Assembly: GCF_003350925.1 (NCBI RefSeq)
Contig: NZ_KZ857183.1
Coordinates: 1 to 64,000, forward strand
DNA: 64,000 bases
Source of the DNA: Dyella tabacisoli
GTDB taxonomy: Bacteria > Pseudomonadota > Gammaproteobacteria > Xanthomonadales > Rhodanobacteraceae
Direction of reading: 5' to 3'
A program made the translations under genes and the position numbers. The stretch's first letter is position 1, and each line of letters opens with the position of its first letter. Below, in pieces: positions 19,221 through 27,104 of the stretch. Below the pieces are notes generated by a model. It searched no databases, was not told the origin of the DNA, and was given only the letters and a program-made list of their open reading frames with translations.

Positions 19221-21076
19221 CGCAAGGCCTCATGAGGGTCTGTCGACAACGAGGAAGCCACTGAGTAGTCGACGGATGAAGGCGATGTCTCTTTGTGTTG
19301 ACGGTCATCTGGTGGGCGTCGTGCTCGATCACGACGCTCCTTACGGGTGGTTACTATCGCCTCATCCTCGACGCGGCATGAATGTTCGAGATGGTCGAAA
19401 ATCGCAGCCTCACTATAGGCGCGGTCATGCCTGGATCTAACAGCCAGCTTTGATCGTTCCAACTCAAACAGAGCGCAAGGACGACGCGACCGATCGCGCC
19501 ATGGAACATCGATCCAAATGTCTCGAAGCCTGATGTAAACACGGCTTACGTTACGCTGATCGTGCGCCACCCAATATCTATTGCCATCGCCTATCCATGG
19601 GACGAGCGAGTTGTCCCAGTACTTTAAGTTGAATCTAGATATCCCCTCTCGGCCTACCATTCGATGCTTGCCCGGTAGAAGTGAGAGCCGAAAGGACCTC
19701 CGATCCGCAGGAAAAGGCGGAATCACGTACTTGCCGTCTCTTGTCCACGCCGAATCCCAAGCCTCCAGTGGCGTCACGCCCAACGAGCTGTGTCGCGTGT
19801 TGTGATAAACAGCAATCTGATGAGCGGTCCATAGCTCCAGTTCCCGCAGCGTCATTACAGCCTTCTTTTGGCTACAGTAGTCCTCGCGCTGCTTGGTGTT
19901 CGAGAATGTCGTCCCCTTTAGTAGGTGGACCTTTCCCATATACGTACCAATGAATCGCTCAATGTAGGCGCCATGCTCGGGGTGTCTAATCTGACGGAAC
20001 TTTGGTTGGATGCCGATCCGTTCGCATGCAGTTACCAACGATGTTGCCTTAAAGCATTTGGCATTGTCCCATCCAATACACTTCATGATGCCAAAGGGGC
20101 GCCACTCATCATTGAAGCCGATTTTCTTGCACCACTCATCCTTGGGGCAACAGCTGTGCTCTAGCGCGAGCGCCACGCTAGTTTGAGATGGCGAATCGAA
20201 CGTTAAATAGAATCCCACTATGCAACGCGTAGCAACGTCAATTGCCAACGTAATCCACGGCCTGCCGATCTCTTCCCGAGTGACCGGATCAACGACGATG
20301 ACATCAACGATGGCATGATCCATCTGCACATATTGCAATGGCTCCTCAACTTCTATCCCGCCACCTGCCGGCCCAGCCTTTGCATCACCCCGCACACGCC
20401 CATGGCGTTTGCGCGCAGCTCGCCATCTGTCACAGCGCTTTACGCGCTCAGAAACTGCGTTATAAGAGGGTGGCGCATAGCCTGCAGCTCTAGCGAGCTT
20501 GGCCGCATATAGGCGAGTTGCCGCTACGCTGGCTCGCTCCGGGCTTTCGTACTTCTCCGCAATAGCCTTAAAGATAATTTCATCAACGGGTTTAGGAAGA
20601 AGACTGGAGCCAGGCTCCGGGCCAGGCTTCCAGGGAAGCTGATGCTCAGGACTTGGATCGAACAGGTATCGGTCGAAGTGCCGCCTCACGGTTCGTGATG
20701 AGGCGTTCATTGCCTGGGCAATTTCGCTCTGCGCAGAAGAAGAAAGAAACTCGTTCCTTGCGTAAGGAGCGAAACTCATAACCCATTGATTCGCCCGATC
20801 CAGCTCCGCACCTGATACAACTAGCTCAGCCTTCAGGGCGGTGCCATCCGCTCCAACATGCGTAGAGAGATAGCCACTTAGCTCCCCGGCCGACACCCAG
20901 ATCGCTTTATCTGTTCCGGAAATACTAATAAGTATCTGCGTAGACGAGCAAGCCGCCAGAACCTTCGCAGCGCAATTTTGATAGACGACGTCTGCACCTT
21001 TCTGTACGCGAAGAACGGTTGGCTTTCGTGCACGAGAGGTAGCGACTGAGCGCTGATTCTGATCAGACATACGCAT
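19217..21076 (-). CDS. tniA: TniA/TnsB-type DDE transposase
   Basis: The 619-residue protein has an N-terminal helix-turn-helix region (QAMNASSRTVRRHFDRY), an integrase-core DDE domain and a C-terminal Mu-type beta-barrel region. The catalytic acidic residues appear as MDHAIVDVIVVD (first Asp), GWDNAKCFKA (second Asp) and HGAYIERFIGT (Glu). After the core, YHNTRHSSLGVTPLEAW is a standard transposase motif. It should cut and join the ends of the element with TniB as activator. The gene is complete; two nearby ATGs (21076 and 21070) are possible starts. Transcription runs inward from the presumed right end near 21.2-21.4 kb, so any cargo should lie to the left, in the direction of the SIR2/STAND genes. 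Confidence 0.88.
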   Translation of the reverse strand: MRMSDQNQRSVATSRARKPTVLRVQKGADVVYQNCAAKVLAACSSTQILISISGTDKAIWVSAGELSGYLSTHVGADGTALKAELVVSGAELDRANQWVMSFAPYARNEFLSSSAQSEIAQAMNASSRTVRRHFDRYLFDPSPEHQLPWKPGPEPGSSLLPKPVDEIIFKAIAEKYESPERASVAATRLYAAKLARAAGYAPPSYNAVSERVKRCDRWRAARKRHGRVRGDAKAGPAGGGIEVEEPLQYVQMDHAIVDVIVVDPVTREEIGRPWITLAIDVATRCIVGFYLTFDSPSQTSVALALEHSCCPKDEWCKKIGFNDEWRPFGIMKCIGWDNAKCFKATSLVTACERIGIQPKFRQIRHPEHGAYIERFIGTYMGKVHLLKGTTFSNTKQREDYCSQKKAVMTLRELELWTAHQIAVYHNTRHSSLGVTPLEAWDSAWTRDGKYVIPPFPADRRSFRLSLLPGKHRMVGREGISRFNLKYWDNSLVPWIGDGNRYWVAHDQRNVSRVYIRLRDIWIDVPWRDRSRRPCALFELERSKLAVRSRHDRAYSEAAIFDHLEHSCRVEDEAIVTTRKERRDRARRPPDDRQHKETSPSSVDYSVASSLSTDPHEALR

Positions 21077-21215
21077 GCACCCTCAAGTCAAACACCTGTT
21101 TTTCTGAAGCCTCCAACAAAGGCGGTTTCTTCAATGTCAACGGCCCCTTATCAATCCATTGCAAGGGGAGTGCGGCAACGGGGCGGGGTAGTCAGCGACT
21201 TTTCCTTCTCAGGAA

Positions 21216-21253
21216 TCGTGTCCAAACCTTACAACTCCCCTGCATTCGTGTCC
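21216..21253. promoter_or_regulatory. Direct repeats upstream of tniA, candidate transposase-binding sites
   Basis: The octamer TCGTGTCC occurs at 21216-21223 and 21246-21253 in direct orientation, 30 bases apart, within the 350 bases between tniA and the integrase remnant. Ends of Tn5053/Tn7-like elements carry several direct copies of a transposase-binding sequence, which fits this place. I could not define the terminal inverted repeat or a matching left end. The rest of the stretch (21077-21414) contains no gene I can support. Confidence 0.35.
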
Positions 21254-21414
21254 GATGGGGGATGAGCGCAGGCTACGCATGAGACCTCGAACTTTAAGTA
21301 TTGATCCTAAACAAGTTGTTTTTTCTATAAGAAATTTGGTGGCCATCAATCACGGAAGCTGACTGGCTGGAGTCATCTTTTTCAAAAGATCCGCGTAACT
21401 GTGTCAGTTTTTCG

Positions 21415-21666
21415 CGGGATCGTGGTCAACGACACCTGTCGCCGGCCGCCGTCGGCGAGATTGTGCAACGCCGCGCGAGATTGGCGGGCCTCGAGGGGGA
21501 CTTTAGTGGGCACAGTCTGTGCTCGGGCTTCGTGACCGAGGCGAGCCGCCAGGGCGTGTCACTACCTGCCATCATGGCGATGACCGAACACCGCGCGGTG
21601 TCCAGCGTCATGGGGTACTTCCAAACTGCTGACAATCCTGTAGCGCGTCTGCTTGAGGACGCCTAA
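21415..21666 (+). pseudogene. Tyrosine recombinase C-terminal fragment with mutated catalytic Arg
   Basis: From about 21420 one frame reads RHLSPAAVGEIVQRR, then GHSLCSGFVTEASRQGVSLP and TEHRAVSSVMGYF before a TAA. In tyrosine recombinases the second Arg sits in HxLR; here it is HSLC, so the residue is changed. The later His (TEHRA) and Tyr (GYF) are present. The N-terminal and first catalytic parts are missing. The last codons and stop lie in a perfect 7-base inverted repeat (21660-21666 with 21670-21676, loop 21667-21669). The fragment is related to the tail at 2-70 but not identical. Confidence 0.7.
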
Positions 21667-21979
21667 ATGTTAGGCGGAGAGAGTGGGATCCGATCTCCCC
21701 CTTCCGGCTCATCCTCCCTTTCCAACGTCCGTTGCAAGATTGAGATACGTAATTCAGAAGAGAAATCGCGCGCAGACCATTTTCCTTGGTTCCGTAATCC
21801 ACCGACTCCCCATGAAGAACGGTGTGCCGGTTCAATCCGACGAAACCTTGAGGGCGTGATTTTTGCGACACGGCAACAAGCATCTCTTCCTCAAACGGAG
21901 CCAGAAATGCTTTTGCGATGCTGTTGCTCGTCGCCGTTAACTGAGCAATCACCTTTTCCGCAGATCTCGAGTCCGCCAT
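21608..21979 (-). CDS. Fragment or small protein with HEPN-like RHTVLHG motif
   Basis: This minus-strand frame has a convincing protein core: a charged helical start (MADSRSAEKVIAQL), then GLNRHTVLHGESVDYGTKEN and GLRAISLLNYVSQS. The RHxVLHG segment followed by a Tyr and a second helix is seen in C-terminal domains of several Abi/HEPN-like bacterial proteins (R-x4-H). The natural end is probably near 21700; beyond that it runs antisense into the integrase fragment. It may be the surviving tail of a larger defence protein, with the N-terminus lost at the boundary of the imported biosynthetic cluster. No ribosome site is obvious. Confidence 0.45.
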   Translation of the reverse strand: MADSRSAEKVIAQLTATSNSIAKAFLAPFEEEMLVAVSQKSRPQGFVGLNRHTVLHGESVDYGTKENGLRAISLLNYVSQSCNGRWKGRMSRKGEIGSHSLRLTFRRPQADALQDCQQFGSTP

Positions 21980-22062
21980 ATCCTATTCACTCAGTCTTCA
22001 CTTTCGCTTCCGCTATTGTCGAACTCAACCACAAGGTCGGGCGCGACCGTTTGTCCAGTTGC

Positions 22063-22104
22063 GCTGCCCTTGCAGGAGAGCATGCCGCCCTTGCAGGAGA
22101 GCAT
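22063..22104 (+). repeat. Tandem 21-bp duplication carrying the ribosome binding site
   Basis: Two adjacent 21-base copies (22063-22083 and 22084-22104) differ by one base (GCT versus GCC at the start). Each contains GCAGGAGAG. The second copy places AGGAG about 6 bases before the ATG at 22105, the start of the first gene of the biosynthetic operon; the first copy is followed by its own, out-of-frame ATG at 22082. This supports 22105 as the true start and looks like a recent slippage duplication. Confidence 0.8.
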
Positions 22105-23382
22105 ATGGACAAATCGGTTCGAACATTCCCTTGGCCAACCTACGACAAGGGCAATGTCTTCGTCGACGATGAGGACCTGGGTGCGCCGCGCCAGGCGTTG
22201 GCGAATCGGCTGTATTTCCGATATGACTATCGGGCGTACAACGATACCGAGACCGGCCGCTTCGAGGCGGCGCTCCGCCGCTACCTCGGCGTGCCGCACG
22301 CGCTCGCGGTGTCGAGCGGCACGGCGGCGATCGCCCTGGGCCTGATGTCGCTCGAGCTCGAGCCGGGGGCGCTCGTCGCGTGCCCGGGCTTTACGTTCGC
22401 TGCGACGCCGAGCGCGATCTTGCTCGCCGGCGGCCGGCCGCTCCTGATCGAGTGCGATCACAACCTGCACTTCGACGTCGCCGATCTCGAGCGCAAGATG
22501 TCGCCGGCGGTGCGCGCGATCGTGGTCGTCCACATGCGCGGCTTCGCGAGCGACATGCCCGCGATCCTCGCCGTCGCCAACAAGTGGAAGATCCCGGTCG
22601 TCGAGGACGCGGTGCCCTCGCTCGGCCTCGTAGTCGGCGGCAAGCACACCGGCACGTTCGGTGACGCCGGGGCATTCAGCACACAATCGGATAAGTCATT
22701 GAATACCGGCGAAGGTGGCTTTCTTGTGTGCCGCGATGCCACGCAGTTCGCCAAGGCGGTGGTGCTCTCCGGTGCCTATGAAGGGCGTTTCAAGCGTCAC
22801 TTCGCGGGTCCGCCACCCGAGATCTGCGATCTCGACTACCCACTCTTTAGCTTCCGCATGGACGAGATCCGCGCCGCGCTCGCCCATGCGGAAATGGCGC
22901 GCTTGCCGCGCCGACTTGAGATCTTGCGCAGCAATTACGACTATGTCGTCGATCAGATCGCGGACCTCGAGCGCATCAGTGTGCGCCAGCCGGTCATCCC
23001 GGGCAGCTACTTGGGCGACTCGCTGATCTTCCGCCTCCCGCACGACAGTAATGATCACGTGGTGCAGGTCGCCGCCGCGCTGTGCAGCGAAGGCGTGGAC
23101 GCGCGCGCGCTCGCGTCGGCCAACGATCCCAACGTGCGCTGTTTCTGGAACTGGCGGTTCCTGTTCCGCGGCAAGAGCCCGGCCGAGATCCGCGCGCTGT
23201 TGCCGGCGACCACGCAGCACCTGTCGCAGGCAGTCGACATCCCGATGTCACCGACCCTGACCCGCGCCGACTGCGACGATCTGATCCGCGCGATCCGCAA
23301 GGTCATGCAACGCCGCGCGTCCTCGCACGCCGACCTCGCGCCGCGATCGGCCGACGTCGTCGAAACCGCCGAAGTCAAATAA
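22105..23382 (+). CDS. DegT/DnrJ/EryC1-family PLP-dependent aminotransferase
   Basis: The 425-residue protein has the family order: SSGTAAIALGL (70-80) for phosphate binding, CPGFTFAATPSAIL (93-106), VVEDAVPSLG with Asp168 that contacts the pyridine nitrogen, and FSTQSDKSLNTGEGGF with Lys197 as the PLP Schiff-base residue. These enzymes transaminate sugars or other keto groups, or act as dehydratases. The ATG at 22105 follows the tandemly duplicated ribosome site; the frame is open upstream but that part is not family-like. It is the first gene of the plus-strand cluster. Base composition is intermediate here and becomes strongly GC-rich downstream. The tail after about residue 400 (RASSHADLAPRSADVVE) is low-complexity and could be a linker or cargo tag. 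Substrate unknown; it may act on the peptide or on a sugar-like precursor. Confidence 0.88.
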   Translation: MDKSVRTFPWPTYDKGNVFVDDEDLGAPRQALANRLYFRYDYRAYNDTETGRFEAALRRYLGVPHALAVSSGTAAIALGLMSLELEPGALVACPGFTFAATPSAILLAGGRPLLIECDHNLHFDVADLERKMSPAVRAIVVVHMRGFASDMPAILAVANKWKIPVVEDAVPSLGLVVGGKHTGTFGDAGAFSTQSDKSLNTGEGGFLVCRDATQFAKAVVLSGAYEGRFKRHFAGPPPEICDLDYPLFSFRMDEIRAALAHAEMARLPRRLEILRSNYDYVVDQIADLERISVRQPVIPGSYLGDSLIFRLPHDSNDHVVQVAAALCSEGVDARALASANDPNVRCFWNWRFLFRGKSPAEIRALLPATTQHLSQAVDIPMSPTLTRADCDDLIRAIRKVMQRRASSHADLAPRSADVVETAEVK

Positions 23383-23402
23383 CCCACGCGCCCGAGGCCA
23401 CC

Positions 23403-24299
23403 ATGTATTCGCCCCACTCTTCTTTATCGCCGGCCGCGCCCGCCATCCCGCCGTCCGCCGAGCCCGCCGGCCCCACCCCGGGCCAGGCGTTCGCCTCGGC
23501 GTACGCCAAGGCCGGCACGTCGGCGCGCGTCGACTTCCCGGTCACGATCACCGACAGCTTCCCCGGCTTCCGGCGTCGACCACGGATCGCGATGCGCGCG
23601 CTGTTCAAGATCGTGAAAGCCGAAGGCCCCGAGGCCACTTACTTCTTCGAGACCCGCCCCGCCGAGGCCGCCAAGCGCGTGCGCGACGAAGCGCTCCGCC
23701 TCGAGGCTGGCTTCGACTTCCAGTGCGGCAAGGTCCCGCTCCAACCGACCCGCGCGTGGGTGCAGATCCCCGAGGCCCTGCTCGCCGATCCGGTCGCGCT
23801 CGCCACCTTCATCGACTTTCGCCTCCTCGTCCGCCTCGGCACCGCCGAGAATCAGTCGCTCGCGCTCGGCAAGGGCGGCGATCATATGCGCGGCCTGCTC
23901 GAGATGCCCGACCTCCGCCGCCTGCCCGCGCTCGCCGACCCGGTCACCTCGTTGCTCGCCGCATGCGAGCACGTTGAGCAGATGGGCGGCTCGGCCGATG
24001 GCATCGTGATGAACCCTGCCGATTATTTCCAGTACCTGTTCCCGCGCCAGGACGTGCTCACCGGGCTCGCCAACCTAGGCATCCGCATCGTGCGCACGCG
24101 GATGATTAACGCTGGCCAAGCGATCGTCGGCGACTTCTACGCCGGCGCGACGATCTTCGACAGCCAGCGCTCGACGATCGCGTTCGATCGCCCGCCCGAG
24201 GGCACGTTCGCGCGCGACGGCCTCGCCGTGCGCGGCGAGATCAAGACCGCGCTCGCCATCCACCTGCCCACCCACTTCTCGATCGCTGCCCTCACCTGA
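23403..24299 (+). CDS. HK97-fold encapsulin-like shell protein (natural-product/Family 3 type)
   Basis: The 298-residue protein reads like the second half of an HK97-type major capsid protein. FDFQCGKVPLQPTRAWVQIP (104-123) matches the P-domain/spine strand before the helix EALLADPVALATFIDFRLL. SADGIVMNPADYFQYL (197-212) matches the 'D-A-[IV]-V-x-N-P-x-D' helix start. Then GIRIVRTRMINAGQAIVGDF (226-245), AGATIFD and a final RGEIKTALAIHLPTHFSIA are the last A-domain strands. Residues 1-40 are a Pro/Ala/Ser-rich flexible arm. No portal, protease, terminase or tail gene is nearby; instead it is the second gene of an NRPS cluster, between an aminotransferase and a sulfotransferase. Encapsulins of this kind, known as natural-product encapsulins, are found in such clusters. 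A compartment that houses one of the neighbouring enzymes is the likely role. Fold call strong; shell assembly and cargo inferred. Confidence 0.82.
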   Translation: MYSPHSSLSPAAPAIPPSAEPAGPTPGQAFASAYAKAGTSARVDFPVTITDSFPGFRRRPRIAMRALFKIVKAEGPEATYFFETRPAEAAKRVRDEALRLEAGFDFQCGKVPLQPTRAWVQIPEALLADPVALATFIDFRLLVRLGTAENQSLALGKGGDHMRGLLEMPDLRRLPALADPVTSLLAACEHVEQMGGSADGIVMNPADYFQYLFPRQDVLTGLANLGIRIVRTRMINAGQAIVGDFYAGATIFDSQRSTIAFDRPPEGTFARDGLAVRGEIKTALAIHLPTHFSIAALT

Positions 24300-24301
24300 A
24301 C

Positions 24302-25369
24302 ATGACGATCAAGGTGTTATCGATCAATGGTTGGTGCCGCAACGGCAGCACGATCATTGGCAATTTGCTCAACGAAGTCGAAGGCTTCTTCCACGTTGGC
24401 GAGCTCCACTTCCTGTGGAAGAACGCGTACGGCAAGGGCTCGAACACCAAGTGCGGCTGCGGGCGCGAGCTGGTGGTGTGTCCGATCTGGTCGCGCGTGC
24501 TCGAGCGCGAGCAGCCAGCGGTCCACGCGCGCGAGGCCCACGCGCGCGAAGTGTGCGCGCGGCAGGCACGGAGCGTTCGCACTCGGCACACCTGGCGCGC
24601 CTTGCGCGATGGCATCGCTACGGAAGACCGTCGGCAGCACGCCGAGACGATGGCGCGCACGTACCGCGCGATCGTCGAGGCGACCGGCTGCCAGGTGATC
24701 GTCGACAGCACGAAGATCCCCGGCGAGGCGGCGTTGCTCGAGCATGTCGAGGGCATCGAGGCGTACTACGTGCACCTCGTGCGCGATCCGCGTGCGACTG
24801 CGCACTCGTGGATGCGGCAAAAGGACTACGCCTACAAGCTGTCGGCATTTCGCAGCACGGCGTACTGGCTCACGTTCAACCTCGCGTCGCGCGCGCTCCT
24901 CGCACGTTACCCGGAGCGCTCGCTGTTCGTGCGCTACGAAGACTTCATCCGCGAGCCGGCTCCTGTGCTGCGCGCGCTCGTCGAGCTGGTCGGCGGCGAT
25001 CCAAGCACGCTGCCGCTGCGCGGTCGGGTCGCCGAGTTGCAACCGAACCATACGGTGACCGGCAATCCTGATCGCTTCCGGTCCGGCCCGACGGTGATCC
25101 GGCCCGATGACAGCAAATGGCGCGATGAGCTACCCACGCGCGATCAGCTGACTACGATCGCACTGGCATGGCCACTCATGCGGAAGTACGGATACCCACT
25201 TACCCGCAGAACCACGCACGCACCTGCTGACGCCGCGTCCACGCACGCCAACGCGGATTCCCATTCTCGCGACCACGCGACCTCCAGTGACCGCGTCGAT
25301 TCCGACCACACCCACCCTCATCCTCAACCCCTGCCCCGGAGCGAACGTGGACCTCGGTCTGCAAGATAG
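24302..25369 (+). CDS. Sulfotransferase family protein
   Basis: This 355-residue protein has both PAPS-binding elements. GWCRNGSTIIGN (10-21) is the 5'-phosphosulfate loop, equivalent to the G-x-x-R-S-G-S-T motif, and VHLVRDPRATAHSW (around 158-171) is the 3'-phosphate loop with its Arg and Ser. SLFVRYEDFIREPAPVLRAL is the typical later helix. A CGCG...C cluster (51, 53, 60) could bind metal or form a disulfide. It would transfer sulfate from PAPS to a hydroxyl or amine of the cluster product. The start ATG comes 2 bases after the capsid-like gene's stop. The last ~50 residues are a Thr/His/Ser/Asp-rich disordered tail, unlike the compact family end, and overlap the SDR start by 23 bases; it might serve as a shell-targeting tail or simply be run-through sequence. 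Confidence 0.87.
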   Translation: MTIKVLSINGWCRNGSTIIGNLLNEVEGFFHVGELHFLWKNAYGKGSNTKCGCGRELVVCPIWSRVLEREQPAVHAREAHAREVCARQARSVRTRHTWRALRDGIATEDRRQHAETMARTYRAIVEATGCQVIVDSTKIPGEAALLEHVEGIEAYYVHLVRDPRATAHSWMRQKDYAYKLSAFRSTAYWLTFNLASRALLARYPERSLFVRYEDFIREPAPVLRALVELVGGDPSTLPLRGRVAELQPNHTVTGNPDRFRSGPTVIRPDDSKWRDELPTRDQLTTIALAWPLMRKYGYPLTRRTTHAPADAASTHANADSHSRDHATSSDRVDSDHTHPHPQPLPRSERGPRSAR

Positions 25370-26180
25370 AGTCGCGCTGATCGCCGGTGGCTCGGCGGGG
25401 CTCGGCTATGCGATCGCGCACGAGCTGGTGCGCGAAGGCGCGCATGTGGCGATCTGCGGGCGCAACGCCGACCGGCTCGCTGCGGCGGAGCGCAACTTGC
25501 ACGCGCTGGGCAAAGGTCGCGTGCTGAGCGCGCGGGTCGATGTGCGTGACGACGACGCGATTCGCGCGTGGGTGGATGGCATGGCGGCAGAGCTGGGGCG
25601 GCTCGACATCGTGGTGACCAACAATGGCGGACCGCCATCGGGGCCGCCGCTGCGCTTCGCGATCGACGCCTACCGCGACGCGACGCAGACGTCCTTATTC
25701 CCGGCGATCCAGCTCGCGCTGGCCGCACTGCCGCACCTTCGCGCGCGCGGCTGGGGGCGATTGCTGATCATCGCGTCAGAGACCGTGGTGCGCACGGTCA
25801 AGGACTACACACTCTCCGGCGTGGCGCGCGCGGGGCTGGTGCGATTCGCGCAAGGCCTGGTCGCCGAGCTCGGCGCATCGGGCGTGACGGTGAACGTGCT
25901 CGCGCCGGCGTACCTGCGCACCGGGCCAGTCGAGCGACTCGCCGCCCAGCTCGCGCCACGCTACGCGGGCGATCACGAGGCCAGCGTGCGCGCGCAGGCC
26001 AGCCACATCCCGCTCGGCCGGATCGGCGATCCCGCCGAATTCGCCGCACTCGCCGCCTTCCTCGCCAGCGATCGCGCCGGCTTCATCACCGGCACGGTGC
26101 AGCTCGTCGACGGTGGCGCGTGCGCGGCCGGTGGTTTGCCCGATCACCTCGCGGCCGTCGATCCGACCGCGGTCACCTGA
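25347..26180 (+). CDS. Atypical short-chain dehydrogenase/reductase
   Basis: With the GTG at 25347 as start (GGAG 5 bases before it) the product is 277 residues with a Rossmann fold: AGGSAGLGYAIA (13-24) for NAD(P), CGRNADRL, then NNGGPPSG (92-99). The Ser of the catalytic set is present (ASETVV, Ser144), but the expected Tyr and Lys of YxxxK fall on Ser157 and Arg161 (YTLSGVARAG). A Tyr three residues earlier (154) might substitute. Related SDRs with this LS...R version exist. The end GFITGTVQLVDGGA is normal. It may still oxidise or reduce a keto/hydroxy group, or bind cofactor as a non-canonical enzyme. The frame opens earlier, at an ATG at 25287, inside the sulfotransferase, but the residues there are not SDR-like. 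Confidence 0.85.
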   Translation: MDLGLQDRVALIAGGSAGLGYAIAHELVREGAHVAICGRNADRLAAAERNLHALGKGRVLSARVDVRDDDAIRAWVDGMAAELGRLDIVVTNNGGPPSGPPLRFAIDAYRDATQTSLFPAIQLALAALPHLRARGWGRLLIIASETVVRTVKDYTLSGVARAGLVRFAQGLVAELGASGVTVNVLAPAYLRTGPVERLAAQLAPRYAGDHEASVRAQASHIPLGRIGDPAEFAALAAFLASDRAGFITGTVQLVDGGACAAGGLPDHLAAVDPTAVT

Positions 26181-26205
26181 TCCTCTCTCTCATCTTGAGG
26201 CACGC

Positions 26206-27063
26206 ATGATCACCGCCACCGCCGCCCCTACCCCCACCTTCACCGAGCGCGACGTCGAGCAGTTCTTCGACGCGAGCACGCAGAACTACCTGAGTTTCTG
26301 GGACAGTGAAGGCGTCCTGCACACTGGCTATTTCGCCGACGGTAACACGACCGACTATCACGCCGCCGCCGACGCCACGTCGCGCCTGCTCGGCGACGCC
26401 GCCGAGATCACGGCGTCGTCGCGCGTGCTCGACGTCGGCTGCGGCTGCGGCAACTTCGTGTTCGCGCTCGCCCGCCGGTTCGCGTGCGAGTGCGAGGGTC
26501 TCGACCTCAGCCTCGAGCGGGTCAAGTTCGCTGCGCAAAAGTGCAGCGAGCTGCCGCCGGCGGTCGCCAAGCGCGTGAGCTTTCGCCACGGCAGCGCGAC
26601 CCAACTGCCGTACGAAGATGGCCAGTTCACCCACGTAGTGAGCCAGGACGCGTTGTTTTTGATCCCCGACAAACCACGCAGCCACGCCGAAATGTTCCGC
26701 GTGCTCGCGCCCGGCGGTCGGCTCGCGATCTCCGACTTCCTGCAGCCCACGCTCGAGATCAGCCCGCGCGCGCGCAAGCACGTGTACGACCGCGTGCGCT
26801 GGACCTCGGGCTACTCGCTCGTCGGCTATCAGCAAGCGCTCGAGCAGGTCGGCTTCCGGGTCCGGCTTGCGCGCGAGCTGTCGCCGCACCTTGCACGCAC
26901 GTACCAGGTGCTCGGCAAGGTGGCGACCGCGCGTGCCGCCGAGACCGCCAACCCGGCCGCGCGCGACTGGATGCTCGGCTTTGCAGCGTCGTGCCAGGAG
27001 ATCCAAGTCGCGATCGATCAGGGCGAGTTCGCGTGGGGCGTGGTCGTCGCGGACAAGCCCTGA
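26206..27063 (+). CDS. SAM-dependent class I methyltransferase
   Basis: The 285-residue protein begins at the ATG at 26206, preceded by GAGGCACGC. Motif I is VLDVGCGCGNFVFALA (about 70-85), followed by an acidic segment CEGLDLSLERVKFA that binds the ribose, and by RVSFRHGSATQLPYEDGQFTHVVSQDALF (motifs II/III). MFRVLAPGGRLAISDFL is the post-motif strand. This arrangement, with a substrate region YDRVRWTSGYSLVGYQ, is like small-molecule C-, O- or N-methyltransferases of the UbiE/sarcosine type. It probably methylates the peptide or a precursor. It sits 25 bases after the SDR gene, in the same operon. Confidence 0.88.
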   Translation: MITATAAPTPTFTERDVEQFFDASTQNYLSFWDSEGVLHTGYFADGNTTDYHAAADATSRLLGDAAEITASSRVLDVGCGCGNFVFALARRFACECEGLDLSLERVKFAAQKCSELPPAVAKRVSFRHGSATQLPYEDGQFTHVVSQDALFLIPDKPRSHAEMFRVLAPGGRLAISDFLQPTLEISPRARKHVYDRVRWTSGYSLVGYQQALEQVGFRVRLARELSPHLARTYQVLGKVATARAAETANPAARDWMLGFAASCQEIQVAIDQGEFAWGVVVADKP

Positions 27064-27104
27064 TTACTTTGTTTATTTCACGCTTTCGATAAGGAGAAGC
27101 AGCA

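Noticed and set aside
21660-21676. Inverted repeat CGCCTAA-ATG-TTAGGCG as an integron attC core or attachment site
   Set aside because: It resembles the ends of integron recombination sites, but no second paired core, cassette array or integron integrase is visible. It is too short to call.
21667-22104. N-terminal extension of the DegT aminotransferase
   Set aside because: No family similarity before MDKSVRTFPW, and the duplicated ribosome site points to the ATG at 22105.
23082-23402. N-terminal extension of the capsid-like gene
   Set aside because: The frame is open upstream but overlaps the aminotransferase gene; that part is Arg-rich and not HK97-like. The ATG at 23403, after the aminotransferase stop, is the sensible start.
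23403-24299. A prophage origin for the HK97-fold gene
   Set aside because: No portal, terminase, scaffold/protease or tail genes occur nearby, and the gene is tightly packed within a biosynthetic operon.
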